Shown here: piece after piece, positions 22,768-30,571 of the stretch
Layout of the letters: every line of letters begins with the position of its first letter
Position numbering within the stretch: position 1 is the first letter of the stretch
Source of the DNA: an uncultured Bacillota bacterium
GTDB taxonomy: Bacteria; Bacillota_I; Bacilli_A; RF39; UBA660
DNA: 36,931 nucleotides
NCBI GenBank assembly: GCA_946630315.1
Contig: CAMOYT010000012.1
Location: 1-36,931, forward strand
Direction: 5' to 3'
Position numbers and translations under genes: made by a program
Notes under the pieces: generated by a model
What the model was told of the DNA's origin: nothing
Databases searched by the model: none
Seen by the model: the letters and a program-made list of their open reading frames with translations, nothing else

Positions 22768-23385
22768 CTATAATTTTCTGTATAATCCAATTACTTTTCC
22801 TAGAATTGTACATTCTTTTAAAATAATTGGTTCCATTGTATCGTTTTCAGGTTGTAATCTAAAATAGCCATTTTCTTTATAGAAAGTTTTAACTGTTGCT
22901 TCATTATCTTCATTCATAGCAACTACTGTTTCTCCATTTCTTGCAGTATCTCTTCTTTCTACTATTAGAATATCTCCATCATAGATTCCTACATTAATCA
23001 TTGATTCTCCACTTACTCTTAAAGTAAATACATCATTTTTAGTAGTAATTAAATTAGCTGGTAGAGAAAAATACTCATCTGGCATTTCAATTGCTTCAAT
23101 TGGGGTACCTGCAGTTACTTTTCCAACTAGAGGTACATCAACAACGTTTTCTTCTTTTTCAATATATTCATTTGGTACTAGTAATTCTATTGTTCTATTT
23201 TTACTATTATCTTTTTTTATGTAACCTTTTTCTTCTAATTTAGATAAATGAAAATGTATAGTAGCAGGTGAGTGAAGGTTCGCTTCTTCACCAATTTCAC
23301 GTACTGTTGGTGGATAACCGTTTTTGGCTATTAATTGTTTCAAAATCTTTAAAATAAACTCTTGTCTATTAGTTAACTTTTCCAT
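22768..23385 (-). CDS. lexA: SOS repressor LexA
   Basis: Represses DNA-damage genes and cleaves itself when RecA is activated. The 205-aa protein has a winged-helix N-terminus (LTNRQEFILKILKQLIAKNGYPPTVREIGEEA), the Ala-Gly cleavage site in GKVTAGTP, the catalytic Ser in SGESM and the Lys in EATVKTFYKE. MEKL at 23385 is chosen as start because a perfect AGGAGG (minus strand, 23391-23396) lies just upstream; a further in-frame Met at 23418 is rejected. Divergent from a small membrane protein gene with an SOS operator between them, the same arrangement as lexA-yneA in B. subtilis. A weaker LexA box overlaps its own -35, which suggests autoregulation. Confidence 0.97.
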   Translation of the reverse strand: MEKLTNRQEFILKILKQLIAKNGYPPTVREIGEEANLHSPATIHFHLSKLEEKGYIKKDNSKNRTIELLVPNEYIEKEENVVDVPLVGKVTAGTPIEAIEMPDEYFSLPANLITTKNDVFTLRVSGESMINVGIYDGDILIVERRDTARNGETVVAMNEDNEATVKTFYKENGYFRLQPENDTMEPIILKECTILGKVIGLYRKL

Positions 23386-23408
23386 AGATACCTCCTTCTT
23401 ATATGAAT

Positions 23409-23437
23409 AGTTTAACATTATATGTGTAAAATGTCAA
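23409..23437 (-). promoter_or_regulatory. lexA promoter
   Basis: On the minus strand, TTGACA (23437-23432), 17-base spacer, TAAACT (23414-23409). The -35 overlaps a LexA-box-like sequence. Confidence 0.6.
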
Positions 23438-23448
23438 ACAAATGTTTT
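23435..23448. promoter_or_regulatory. Second, weaker LexA box over the lexA -35
   Basis: CAAACAAATGTTTT matches 12 of 14 positions of the Bacillus LexA consensus CGAACRNRYGTTYC and overlaps the -35 of the lexA promoter, so LexA binding there would block its own transcription. Confidence 0.5.
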
Positions 23449-23456
23449 AATAATTG

Positions 23457-23485
23457 TTGACACGAACGAGTGTTCGAATTATAAT
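23457..23485 (+). promoter_or_regulatory. SOS-controlled promoter of the 52-aa protein
   Basis: TTGACA (23457-23462), exactly 17 bases, TATAAT (23480-23485): full consensus at both boxes, the strongest promoter in the window. Its spacer is almost completely occupied by the LexA operator. Confidence 0.92.
23463..23476. promoter_or_regulatory. LexA operator (SOS box)
   Basis: CGAACGAGTGTTCG is a perfect CGAAC-N4-GTTCG dyad and matches 13 of 14 positions of the Bacillus consensus. It begins at the base after the -35 and ends 3 bases before the -10, so bound LexA would cover the promoter. Confidence 0.92.
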
Positions 23486-23515
23486 TGAAGTGTAAGTTGA
23501 AAGGAGAGAGGTTTT

Positions 23516-23674
23516 ATGGTATACGCAAATTATTTAAAGAAAGGATTGGTTATTTTAATGATCTATGTTGTTGCTACTATATTATTATTAATTGCTAGTA
23601 ACAGAATAGAAAGATTAGATAATAACAATAATACTTATGAAGGAGGTGCAATTAGTCTAGTTTCTAATAAATAA
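23516..23674 (+). CDS. SOS-controlled 52-residue single-pass membrane protein
   Basis: Begins MVYANYLKKG, then one membrane helix (about 11-28, LVILMIYVVATILLLIAS), then a short outside tail with NNNN and EGGA, ending SNK at the stop 23672-23674. AAGGAGAGAG (23500-23509) is a strong ribosome binding site 6 bases before the ATG. The promoter and operator leave little doubt that it is DNA-damage inducible. In B. subtilis the gene divergent from lexA is yneA, whose 105-aa product (membrane helix plus LysM) stops cell division; this protein has the helix but no LysM. It may be a minimal division inhibitor like SidA of Caulobacter or an unrelated SOS peptide. polA follows 30 bases later with no terminator, so some polA transcription may be SOS-driven. 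Confidence 0.8.
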   Translation: MVYANYLKKGLVILMIYVVATILLLIASNRIERLDNNNNTYEGGAISLVSNK

Positions 23675-23678
23675 ATTA

Positions 23679-23687
23679 TGTTATACT
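23679..23687 (+). promoter_or_regulatory. Extended -10 promoter of polA
   Basis: TGTTATACT, without a clear -35, lies between the SOS gene and polA. AGGTGA (23694-23699) is the ribosome binding site. Confidence 0.5.
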
Positions 23688-23704
23688 AATAGCAGGTGAT
23701 AAAA

Positions 23705-26311
23705 ATGAAAAGAATAATATTAGTAGACGGTAATAATTTATTATTTAGAAGTTTTTATGCAACTGCTTATTCAGGAGTTATTATGAAAAATTCTAAAGGC
23801 TTTCCAACTAATGCTTTGTATGGCTTCATTAATATGATGAATAAAATAATTAAAGAAGAAAATCCAAGTTATATTATGGTAGCATTTGATAAAGGAAAGA
23901 CCTTTAGACATAATAAATATGATGATTATAAAGCTGGTAGAGCAGCAATGCCTGATGAATTGAAATTACAATTTCCTAAAGCTAAAGAAATATTAGATAC
24001 TATGGGTATTAAACATTTTGAAATTGATAATTATGAAGCAGATGACATTATTGGTACACTAGCAAAAAAAGTAGATGAAGAAGATGAGTTTGTTGCGACT
24101 ATTGTAAGTAGTGACAAAGATTTATTACAACTTATTAGTGATGAAGTAACGGTTAAATTATTAAAACAAAAAGATGCTATTTATATGACACCGGAAGTAT
24201 TTAGAGAAACCTACTTGGTTGATCCAATTAGAATGGTTGATTTAAAAGCACTTATGGGAGACTCTTCTGATAATATTCCTGGAGTAAAGGGAATAGGAGA
24301 GAAGACAGCAATCAATTTATTATCTAAATATGGTAGTTTAGATAATTTATATGAAAATATAGATAATATAAGTGGAAAGACTAAAGAAAAATTAATTGAA
24401 GATAAAGATAAAGCTTATATGAGTTATGATCTTGCTACTATATATAGAGAAGTACCACTTGATTTCTCACTAGAAGATTGTAAATATGATGGAGTAAATG
24501 AAGAAAAATTTAAGAGTGAATTAGAAGAATTAGAATTTCATTCATTACTTCGTAAATTTGATTTTAGTAATGTAGAAAAAGAAGAAGAGAAGGAAGAAGA
24601 AAAAGAGCTTATTATAAAAGATATGAAGGATTTTAAAACATGTGATTTCTCCTTTTACTTAGAAACCAGAGGATCTGTTTATAGTAAGAGTGAAATATTA
24701 GGTATGGGTATTTATGATGGGGAGGCTGGATACTTTATACCAAAAGAGGAGTTAGAGAATTATAGGGAGTTATTTTCTAACTCTTCTAAGAAATATACTT
24801 ATGATTTAAAGAAGAATATTGTTGTATTAAATAATCTTGGAATAAAAATAGATCATTGTAATTATGATATGATGATTGCTTGTTATTTACTTGATTATGT
24901 TGTTAAAGATGATATTAGTTTTGTAGGACAGAAGTTTAATTGTAATATTCCTTTATATGAGGATTTATATGGTACTGATAAGAGACCTAAGGAAATTAGT
25001 TTAGATGAATTAAAAGATGTTTGTATTAGAAAAGCTAAATTAATATATGATACTAAGAGTCGTTTGTTGCATGAGATTGAATTAGAAGAAATGAGTGATT
25101 TATTTAGTAGTATTGAGATGCCTCTTACTTATGTACTTGCTGATATGGAGTTAACTGGTATTAAGGTTGATACTGATTATTTAACTTCAGTTGAAGTAGA
25201 ATTAAAAGAAAAATTAGATAATTTAGAACAAGAAATATATAAAGATGCAGGATGTGAATTTAATATTATGAGTCCTGCTCAATTATCTAAAATATTATTT
25301 GAAAATTTAGAAATACCATATCCTAAAAGAGTAAAAGATGGTAAATATTCTACTAGTAAAGATATTTTGGATAAGATTAGATTTGTACATCCTATTGTCG
25401 ACAAAATACTTGAATATCGTACATTATCTAAGTTGTATACAAATTATGCAGTAGGATTAAAAGCAGAAGTTAGAGATGATGGAAGAATACATACTATATT
25501 TACTCAAACATTAACACGTACTGGAAGATTATCATCAATTGAACCTAATTTACAAAACATACCAGCAAGATCAGATTATTCTAAACTAATTAGAAAAGCA
25601 TTTATACCAGATGAAGATTCTGTATTGTTATCATCTGATTATTCACAAGTAGAACTAAGAGTATTTGCTAGTATGAGTAATGCTACTAACTTAATACAAG
25701 CATTTAAAGATGATAAAGATATTCATGCTAAGACTGCTAGTGATATTTTTAAAGTACCAATAGAAGATGTTACAAAGGATATGAGAAGAACAGCTAAAGC
25801 AGTTAACTTTGGAATATTATATGGTATTAGTAGTTTTGGACTTTCTGAAGATTTGGGTATTGATATTGGTACAGCTAAAAAATTTATTGATAATTATTTA
25901 GAGACATATCCAGGAATACAAGATTATATGGATAATTTAAAGGCTAGAGCTTATCAAGATGGTTATGTTAAGACTTTAATGAATCGTAAGAGAGTTATTG
26001 AGGAGTTAAAGAATAAGAATTATATGATTAGACAGAGTGGAGAGAGAATGGCTCTTAATACACCTATTCAAGGTACTGCTGCTGATATACTTAAAAAAGC
26101 TATGGTTGAGATATATCAAGAGTTTAATAAGAGAAAATTAAGGAGTAAAATGTTAATCCAGGTACACGATGAATTAGTATTTAATGTCTTAAACTCTGAA
26201 CTTGATGAAGTAAAAGAGATAGTTAAGAATATAATGGAAAATACTTTTAAGATGAAAGTACCATTAAAAGTAGATATTGAAGTAGGTAATAATTGGTATG
26301 AAGCAAAATAA
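23705..26311 (+). CDS. polA: DNA polymerase I
   Basis: Repair and Okazaki-processing polymerase, 868 aa. The 5' nuclease domain (1-about 290) is intact: ILVDGNN, AFDKG, NYEADDIIG, SSDKDLLQL and GDSSDNIPGVKGIGEKTA. The middle 3'-5' exonuclease domain (about 300-470) is degenerate: the DxE motif reads FYLETRG, so the first Asp is missing, and the second motif (YDLKKN) also lacks its Asp; proofreading is therefore lost, as in B. subtilis Pol I. The polymerase domain has motif A (DYSQVELR), motif B (RRTAKAVNFGILYG) and motif C (QVHDELVF). An acidic-basic linker (EKEEEKEEEKE) joins the first two domains. ATG 23705 is used; GTG 23696 overlaps the ribosome binding site. Next to mutM, as in B. subtilis. 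Confidence 0.97.
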   Translation: MKRIILVDGNNLLFRSFYATAYSGVIMKNSKGFPTNALYGFINMMNKIIKEENPSYIMVAFDKGKTFRHNKYDDYKAGRAAMPDELKLQFPKAKEILDTMGIKHFEIDNYEADDIIGTLAKKVDEEDEFVATIVSSDKDLLQLISDEVTVKLLKQKDAIYMTPEVFRETYLVDPIRMVDLKALMGDSSDNIPGVKGIGEKTAINLLSKYGSLDNLYENIDNISGKTKEKLIEDKDKAYMSYDLATIYREVPLDFSLEDCKYDGVNEEKFKSELEELEFHSLLRKFDFSNVEKEEEKEEEKELIIKDMKDFKTCDFSFYLETRGSVYSKSEILGMGIYDGEAGYFIPKEELENYRELFSNSSKKYTYDLKKNIVVLNNLGIKIDHCNYDMMIACYLLDYVVKDDISFVGQKFNCNIPLYEDLYGTDKRPKEISLDELKDVCIRKAKLIYDTKSRLLHEIELEEMSDLFSSIEMPLTYVLADMELTGIKVDTDYLTSVEVELKEKLDNLEQEIYKDAGCEFNIMSPAQLSKILFENLEIPYPKRVKDGKYSTSKDILDKIRFVHPIVDKILEYRTLSKLYTNYAVGLKAEVRDDGRIHTIFTQTLTRTGRLSSIEPNLQNIPARSDYSKLIRKAFIPDEDSVLLSSDYSQVELRVFASMSNATNLIQAFKDDKDIHAKTASDIFKVPIEDVTKDMRRTAKAVNFGILYGISSFGLSEDLGIDIGTAKKFIDNYLETYPGIQDYMDNLKARAYQDGYVKTLMNRKRVIEELKNKNYMIRQSGERMALNTPIQGTAADILKKAMVEIYQEFNKRKLRSKMLIQVHDELVFNVLNSELDEVKEIVKNIMENTFKMKVPLKVDIEVGNNWYEAK

Positions 26312-26335
26312 AAAAGCATTTATAATGCTTTTTTT
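26311..26335 (+). terminator. polA terminator
   Basis: AAAAAGCAT (26311-26319) and ATGCTTTTT (26325-26333) form a perfect stem, beginning at the last base of the stop codon, then T-run. The rest of the 140-base gap to mutM is AT-rich with only the mutM promoter. Confidence 0.8.
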
Positions 26336-26399
26336 ATTTATATAAATAATTTGTTATTTAACTTCATATTATTCACCTAATTATATATTATTATAATTC

Positions 26400-26428
26400 T
26401 TGCAAATAAAGCTAATCAATTATAAAAT
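26400..26428 (+). promoter_or_regulatory. mutM promoter
   Basis: TTGCAA (26400-26405), 17-base spacer, TAAAAT (26423-26428). An alternative TGTTATATT at 26432-26440 would place the start point after the GGAG ribosome binding site, so it is less likely. Confidence 0.55.
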
Positions 26429-26452
26429 AGTTGTTATATTGGAGATGATTAT

Positions 26453-27280
26453 ATGCCTGAAAAACCAGAAGTAATTACTGTTGTTAAAAGTTTAAAACCT
26501 AGACTTATTGGGAAGACTATTACTAATTGTAATGTTTATTGGGATAATATAATTGCTTATCCTACTGTTGATGAATTTAGAAAAAAAATTATTAAGCAAA
26601 AGATTAATGATATTAAAACTAGAGGTAAGTTTATTGTTGTTATTTTAGATGATTATTCTTTACTTATTCATTTACGTATGGAAGGTAAGTTTATGTTTAG
26701 AGAAAAAAATGATGAAGTTACTAAACATGAACATGTGGAATTTATATTAGATGATTCTATTTCATTTAGATATCATGATGTACGTAAATTTGGTAAGATG
26801 TATTTAATTGATAAAGATAAAGTAAATTTGGTTAAACCTTTAAGTGAATTAGGGCTTGAATATGATGATAATAATTTAACTAAAGAGTATTTAATTGATA
26901 AATTTAAAAATAAAAAACTACCAATAAAGAGTGTTTTATTGGATCAAAGTATTATTACTGGAATTGGTAATATATATGCTGATGAAATATTATTTATGAG
27001 TGGTATTAATCCATTAAGGAAAGCTTGTGATATTACAATAGACGAGTGTGATAAGATTATTAAGAATACTCGTGAAGTATTGGAAGCTGCTATTGAAGCA
27101 GGTGGTACTACTATAAAATCTTTTACATCTTCTGAAGGAGTACATGGTTTATTTCAACATTCATTAAAATGTCATGGTAGAAGTGGAGAACCATGTCCTA
27201 ATTGTGGAGAAATATTAGTTAAGATAAAAGTAGGTGGAAGAGGTACTACTTATTGCAAAAAATGTCAAAAAATGATATAA
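26453..27280 (+). CDS. mutM: Formamidopyrimidine-DNA glycosylase
   Basis: Removes 8-oxoguanine and ring-opened purines from DNA and nicks the abasic site. The 275-aa protein starts MPEKPEVITVV: the catalytic Pro2 and Glu3 are present, but the usual MPELPEVETV has Lys in place of Leu and Ile in place of the second conserved Glu-Thr Glu. The Lys in TRGKFIVVIL corresponds to the conserved DNA-contacting Lys. The H2TH segment is QSIITGIGNIYADEILF (about 163-179), and a C-terminal zinc finger uses CHGRSGEPCPNC and TTYCKKCQ with GGRGTTYC supplying the conserved Arg. Adjacent to polA as in B. subtilis. The end of the gene carries the complete promoter of the next gene. Confidence 0.93.
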   Translation: MPEKPEVITVVKSLKPRLIGKTITNCNVYWDNIIAYPTVDEFRKKIIKQKINDIKTRGKFIVVILDDYSLLIHLRMEGKFMFREKNDEVTKHEHVEFILDDSISFRYHDVRKFGKMYLIDKDKVNLVKPLSELGLEYDDNNLTKEYLIDKFKNKKLPIKSVLLDQSIITGIGNIYADEILFMSGINPLRKACDITIDECDKIIKNTREVLEAAIEAGGTTIKSFTSSEGVHGLFQHSLKCHGRSGEPCPNCGEILVKIKVGGRGTTYCKKCQKMI

Positions 27281-27281
27281 T
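27253..27281 (+). promoter_or_regulatory. Promoter of the GH25 gene, embedded in the end of mutM
   Basis: TTGCAA (27253-27258), exactly 17 bases, TATAAT (27276-27281) with TGA before it. The -35 lies in the Tyr-Cys-Lys codons of the zinc finger and the mutM stop TAA (27278-27280) is inside the -10 box. Start point near 27288. Confidence 0.82.
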
Positions 27282-27304
27282 ATGCGCCTGAAGAGGTGGT
27301 TATT

Positions 27305-28423
27305 GTGAATATTAATTTTTTTAATAAACCCAAAAGACAGTCTAAACTGAAAAAAGTGTTTAAGAGTGGAGTAGCATATGCTTTTGTTGGTGGATGGATT
27401 GCTTCTAGTATTGTTAATAAAATTGGAAGTCTTTTTAAAGAAGACGATAAACTAGTTGATGATTCGATTAAAACTGTCAATGATAAAGTTAGTGAAAATA
27501 ATGATGAAACTTCTATTGTTGATCAATTTTGGAATGTATTGGATGAAAGAGATAGTAAATATAGTGATTTAGCTCCTAGTGGTAATAGTGAGTATGGTAA
27601 ATATCAAGGAGTAGATATTTCTAATCTTAATGGTGATGTTGATATTAAAGCTTTAAAAGATAATGGTATTAATTTTGTTATGATTAGAGAAATTGAAGCA
27701 ATTGATATGGATTATGCAAATGACCATTTAGATAATTTAGATTATTCTTGGTTAGCAAATGTAGAAAAATGTGTAGAGAATGATATGCCATTTGGTATTT
27801 TTATCTATTCTAGAGCAACTACTGAAAATATGGCTAGGCAAGAAGCTGTAAAAGTTATTAAATTTTTATCTAAATATAATGTTAGACCAGATTTCCCTAT
27901 TTATTGGGATATAGAGGCACAAGAGACGGAACCTTTAAAGGATGAAGAAAATAATTTTGTTAATTCTCGTGATTTTATTTATAATAATCCAGAACAGGTA
28001 GTTAAAAACTTTAAAGCTTTTGCTGAAGTATTAGAAAAATATGGTTATTATGTAGGAATATATGCATCAGATTCAGTTCTTAATATTATTGATCCAGATG
28101 GCAACAAATTAAAAGATTATTCTGTATGGGCAGCATGTTATAAATATGGAGAAGGTGGAACACAAATGGATTTCTATACTAATTTTGATCCTATTACTCC
28201 TGATTATCCACATGTTGATATGTTTCAATTTTCTTGTACTGGATTATTATCTGGAAATGAGAATCATACTATAGATTGTAATTTGTCTTTGTATAATTAT
28301 GCTAAGATAATCCACGAGAAAGGTTTAAATATACCTCTAGATTATGAATTATATTTTGGTGATAATCCAACTTATCAAGAAATAGTAGATGGTGATTATC
28401 CTAAAACTAAAAAAGTTAGATAG
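27305..28423 (+). CDS. Membrane-anchored GH25 lysozyme-like muramidase
   Basis: Glycoside hydrolase family 25 enzymes cut the MurNAc-GlcNAc bond of peptidoglycan. A basic N-terminus and one membrane helix (about 20-38) are followed by a linker of about 60 residues, then the GH25 barrel: KYQGVDISNLNGDVD (Asp 104) opens it, FGIFIYSRA and FPIYWDIEAQE (Asp 202, catalytic Glu 204) follow, then YYVGIYASDS and a final MFQFSCTG near the C-terminus. The helix has no clear cleavage site, so the enzyme is probably anchored outside the membrane. GTG 27305 is preferred, 8 bases after AGAGG; GTG 27296 overlaps that site. Monocistronic, with a promoter inside mutM and a terminator on the stop codon. Confidence 0.88.
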   Translation: MNINFFNKPKRQSKLKKVFKSGVAYAFVGGWIASSIVNKIGSLFKEDDKLVDDSIKTVNDKVSENNDETSIVDQFWNVLDERDSKYSDLAPSGNSEYGKYQGVDISNLNGDVDIKALKDNGINFVMIREIEAIDMDYANDHLDNLDYSWLANVEKCVENDMPFGIFIYSRATTENMARQEAVKVIKFLSKYNVRPDFPIYWDIEAQETEPLKDEENNFVNSRDFIYNNPEQVVKNFKAFAEVLEKYGYYVGIYASDSVLNIIDPDGNKLKDYSVWAACYKYGEGGTQMDFYTNFDPITPDYPHVDMFQFSCTGLLSGNENHTIDCNLSLYNYAKIIHEKGLNIPLDYELYFGDNPTYQEIVDGDYPKTKKVR

Positions 28424-28445
28424 AGTAATTTTACTCTATTTTTTT
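28420..28445 (+). terminator. Terminator overlapping the GH25 stop codon
   Basis: ATAGAGTAA (28420-28428, containing the TAG stop) and TTACTCTAT (28431-28439) form a perfect inverted repeat followed by T-run. Confidence 0.82.
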
Positions 28446-28476
28446 ATGTATTTTTTTTAAAAAATATGTAATAATA

Positions 28477-28482
28477 TATAAT
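28477..28482 (+). promoter_or_regulatory. Probable -10 box of the pyruvate kinase gene
   Basis: TATAAT without TGn and with only a weak -35 (TTTTAA, 28455-28460). A strong CGGAGGGG ribosome binding site follows (28495-28502). Confidence 0.5.
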
Positions 28483-28505
28483 GTAGAGAATATCGGAGGG
28501 GTATT

Positions 28506-29909
28506 ATGAAAAAGACAAAAGTAATATGTAGTACTGGCCCAGCATGTAATGATGTTAAGATTATGACTGAGATGGTTAATGTTGGTATGAATTGTGCAAG
28601 AATTAATTTAAGCCATGCTACTTATGATGATATACTAGAAACTATTGAAATTGTTAGAAAAGTTAGAAATATTACGCATATGCCTGTTGCGATTATGTAT
28701 GATACTAAAGGACCTGAATTTAGAACTCTTAGTTTTGATCGTGGAGGAGTAACTCTTCATACAGGTGATAAAATACGTATGAGTAAAACTTGTATACGTG
28801 GTAATAAGAAAGAGTTTGGAGTTAATCATAGTGAAGCTATTGATTATATTAGAGTAGGAGATCATGTATTAGTTGATAATGCTTTACTTGATTTAGAAGT
28901 AGTAGATAAAAAAGATGATTATGTTGTATTAAAAGCTCTTAATGATGGTAAGATACAGAATCATAAGACTATTAATGTTCCTGGTGTTGATTTAAATTTA
29001 GATTTTATTAGTGATATAGATAAAAAAGATATAGCTTTTGCAGCTGAACATTCATGTGATTATTTAGCTTTATCTTTTGTTAATACTAAAGAAGATGTAA
29101 GAGCAGCTCGTAAGATTATTGAAGACAATGGTGGAGATGCTAGAATTATTTCTAAGATTGAAAGTAGAATGGGCATAGAAAATATTGATGAAATAATTAG
29201 AGAATCTGATGGTATTATGGTTGCACGTGGAGATCTTGGCGTAGAAGTCCCAATGGAAGAGTTACCAATATTACAAAAAAATATAATTACAAAATGTCGA
29301 GAGAATGGTAAGTTTGCGATAGTTGCGACTGAAATGCTTGCTTCTATGTATGAAAGTCCAAGACCTACTAGAGCAGAAGTTTCTGATGTTGCAAATGCTG
29401 TAATTGATGGAACTGATTGTGTTATGTTATCTGGTGAGACTACTGTTGGTAAGCATCCAATAGATGCAGTTAAAATAATGAGTAGAATATGTGAATATGT
29501 TGAGTCAACAATTGATTATACTAAGCATACAGCTTATAAAAGAACTATAGGTATTAGTGATACAATTGCTAAACTTGTTGTCGATGCTGTTGAGTATTCT
29601 AATATTAAGTTGATTGTTACTACTACTATGACAGGTTTTACTGCTCGTAAGATTAGTAATTTAAGACCAAATTGTATAATTCTTGCTTGTTGTCCATCTA
29701 ATCATATAGCAGAGAAGGTTGCTTTAAACTTTGGAGTTAAACCAATAGTTACAGATGTATATGAGAGTACAGATGAGATGGTTGAGACAGCTAGAAAGTT
29801 TGCTAAAAAAGAGTTTAAATTAAGAGAAGGAGATTTAATTATTGTTACTGGTGGCTTCCCATTAGGTAGAACTAGGAGAACTAATTATTTAAGAATTGTT
29901 GAAGTTTAA
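28506..29909 (+). CDS. pyk: Pyruvate kinase
   Basis: Last ATP-forming step of glycolysis: phosphoenolpyruvate plus ADP to pyruvate plus ATP. The 467-aa protein starts KTKVICSTGPACND, has RINLSHA, a B-domain (about 70-165), the active-site stretch IISKIES (catalytic Lys) and MVARGDLGVEVP, and MLASMYESPRPTRAEVSDVANA followed by DGTDCVMLSGETTVGKHP. The C-terminal allosteric-type domain is present, but the extra PEP-utiliser-like domain found at the end of Bacillus Pyk is absent. No phosphofructokinase gene is adjacent, unlike many Bacilli. Monocistronic. Confidence 0.97.
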   Translation: MKKTKVICSTGPACNDVKIMTEMVNVGMNCARINLSHATYDDILETIEIVRKVRNITHMPVAIMYDTKGPEFRTLSFDRGGVTLHTGDKIRMSKTCIRGNKKEFGVNHSEAIDYIRVGDHVLVDNALLDLEVVDKKDDYVVLKALNDGKIQNHKTINVPGVDLNLDFISDIDKKDIAFAAEHSCDYLALSFVNTKEDVRAARKIIEDNGGDARIISKIESRMGIENIDEIIRESDGIMVARGDLGVEVPMEELPILQKNIITKCRENGKFAIVATEMLASMYESPRPTRAEVSDVANAVIDGTDCVMLSGETTVGKHPIDAVKIMSRICEYVESTIDYTKHTAYKRTIGISDTIAKLVVDAVEYSNIKLIVTTTMTGFTARKISNLRPNCIILACCPSNHIAEKVALNFGVKPIVTDVYESTDEMVETARKFAKKEFKLREGDLIIVTGGFPLGRTRRTNYLRIVEV

Positions 29910-29930
29910 AAGCTGTATATACAGCTTTTT
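29908..29930 (+). terminator. pyk terminator
   Basis: AAAAGCTGT (29908-29916) and ACAGCTTTT (29921-29929) form a perfect stem starting inside the TAA stop codon, followed by a short T-run. Confidence 0.78.
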
Positions 29931-29931
29931 A

Positions 29932-29959
29932 TTTACTTTTAATTTTTTTATGATATAAT
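29932..29959 (+). promoter_or_regulatory. Promoter of the 29984 gene
   Basis: TTTACT (29932-29937), 16-base spacer, TATAAT (29954-29959) with TGA before it. Confidence 0.6.
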
Positions 29960-29983
29960 ACAAGCCACAGGCGAGGTGTTACT

Positions 29984-30571
29984 ATGACTACTACTTTTAG
30001 TAGAGAAGAGAAAGATGCAGTGGTTGATTTTGCTTTTGAAGAAATAAATTATTGGTTTTCAAATATTAATGAGCCTTGTTGGTATTTTATTGATACTGAT
30101 GATTCTTATATGAAAGATAAATTAAAGAAAAAAATATTAAATATGGATACTACGAATCTTTTATATTCTAATGAGATAGTTGATTTTGATGGGGCAAAGA
30201 ATCTAAATGATGATTTTAAGTTTCTGAAGATTCGTGATGCTGTTATGGATGGAGATAAATTGCTTCTTTTTACTAATATATTAGACTATGAAAAATGGTA
30301 TATTGAAAATCATCCAGAGGAAAATATGAAACATCCTCTTATAAGTAGAATTAATTTTCTTAGGGATAGTCTTTTTAATGATTATAATGCAAGAATGATA
30401 TTTTTATTATCTCAAGAAGAGAATAAGGCTTTTCAATTATATGGGTTAGACTTTTATACACAAAATTTTTCTGATAAAGATTTGGATTTTTTAATTAAAA
30501 GAAGAAAAGAAGAATATATTTTTACAGAAAGTGAAAAAAAAGAATTAAGTAAACAAAAAAAACTACGTTAA
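29984..30571 (+). CDS. Unknown soluble protein
   Basis: I do not recognise this 195-residue protein. It has no membrane segment or signal. Visible features are an acidic, aromatic-rich N-terminal half (EINYWFSNINEPCWYFIDTDDSY), a strand-like KLLLFTNIL segment, and a highly charged Lys/Glu-rich C-terminus (RRKEEYIFTESEKKELSKQKKLR). It is monocistronic. Its stop codon overlaps the stop codon of the convergent membrane protein gene. Confidence 0.65.
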   Translation: MTTTFSREEKDAVVDFAFEEINYWFSNINEPCWYFIDTDDSYMKDKLKKKILNMDTTNLLYSNEIVDFDGAKNLNDDFKFLKIRDAVMDGDKLLLFTNILDYEKWYIENHPEENMKHPLISRINFLRDSLFNDYNARMIFLLSQEENKAFQLYGLDFYTQNFSDKDLDFLIKRRKEEYIFTESEKKELSKQKKLR

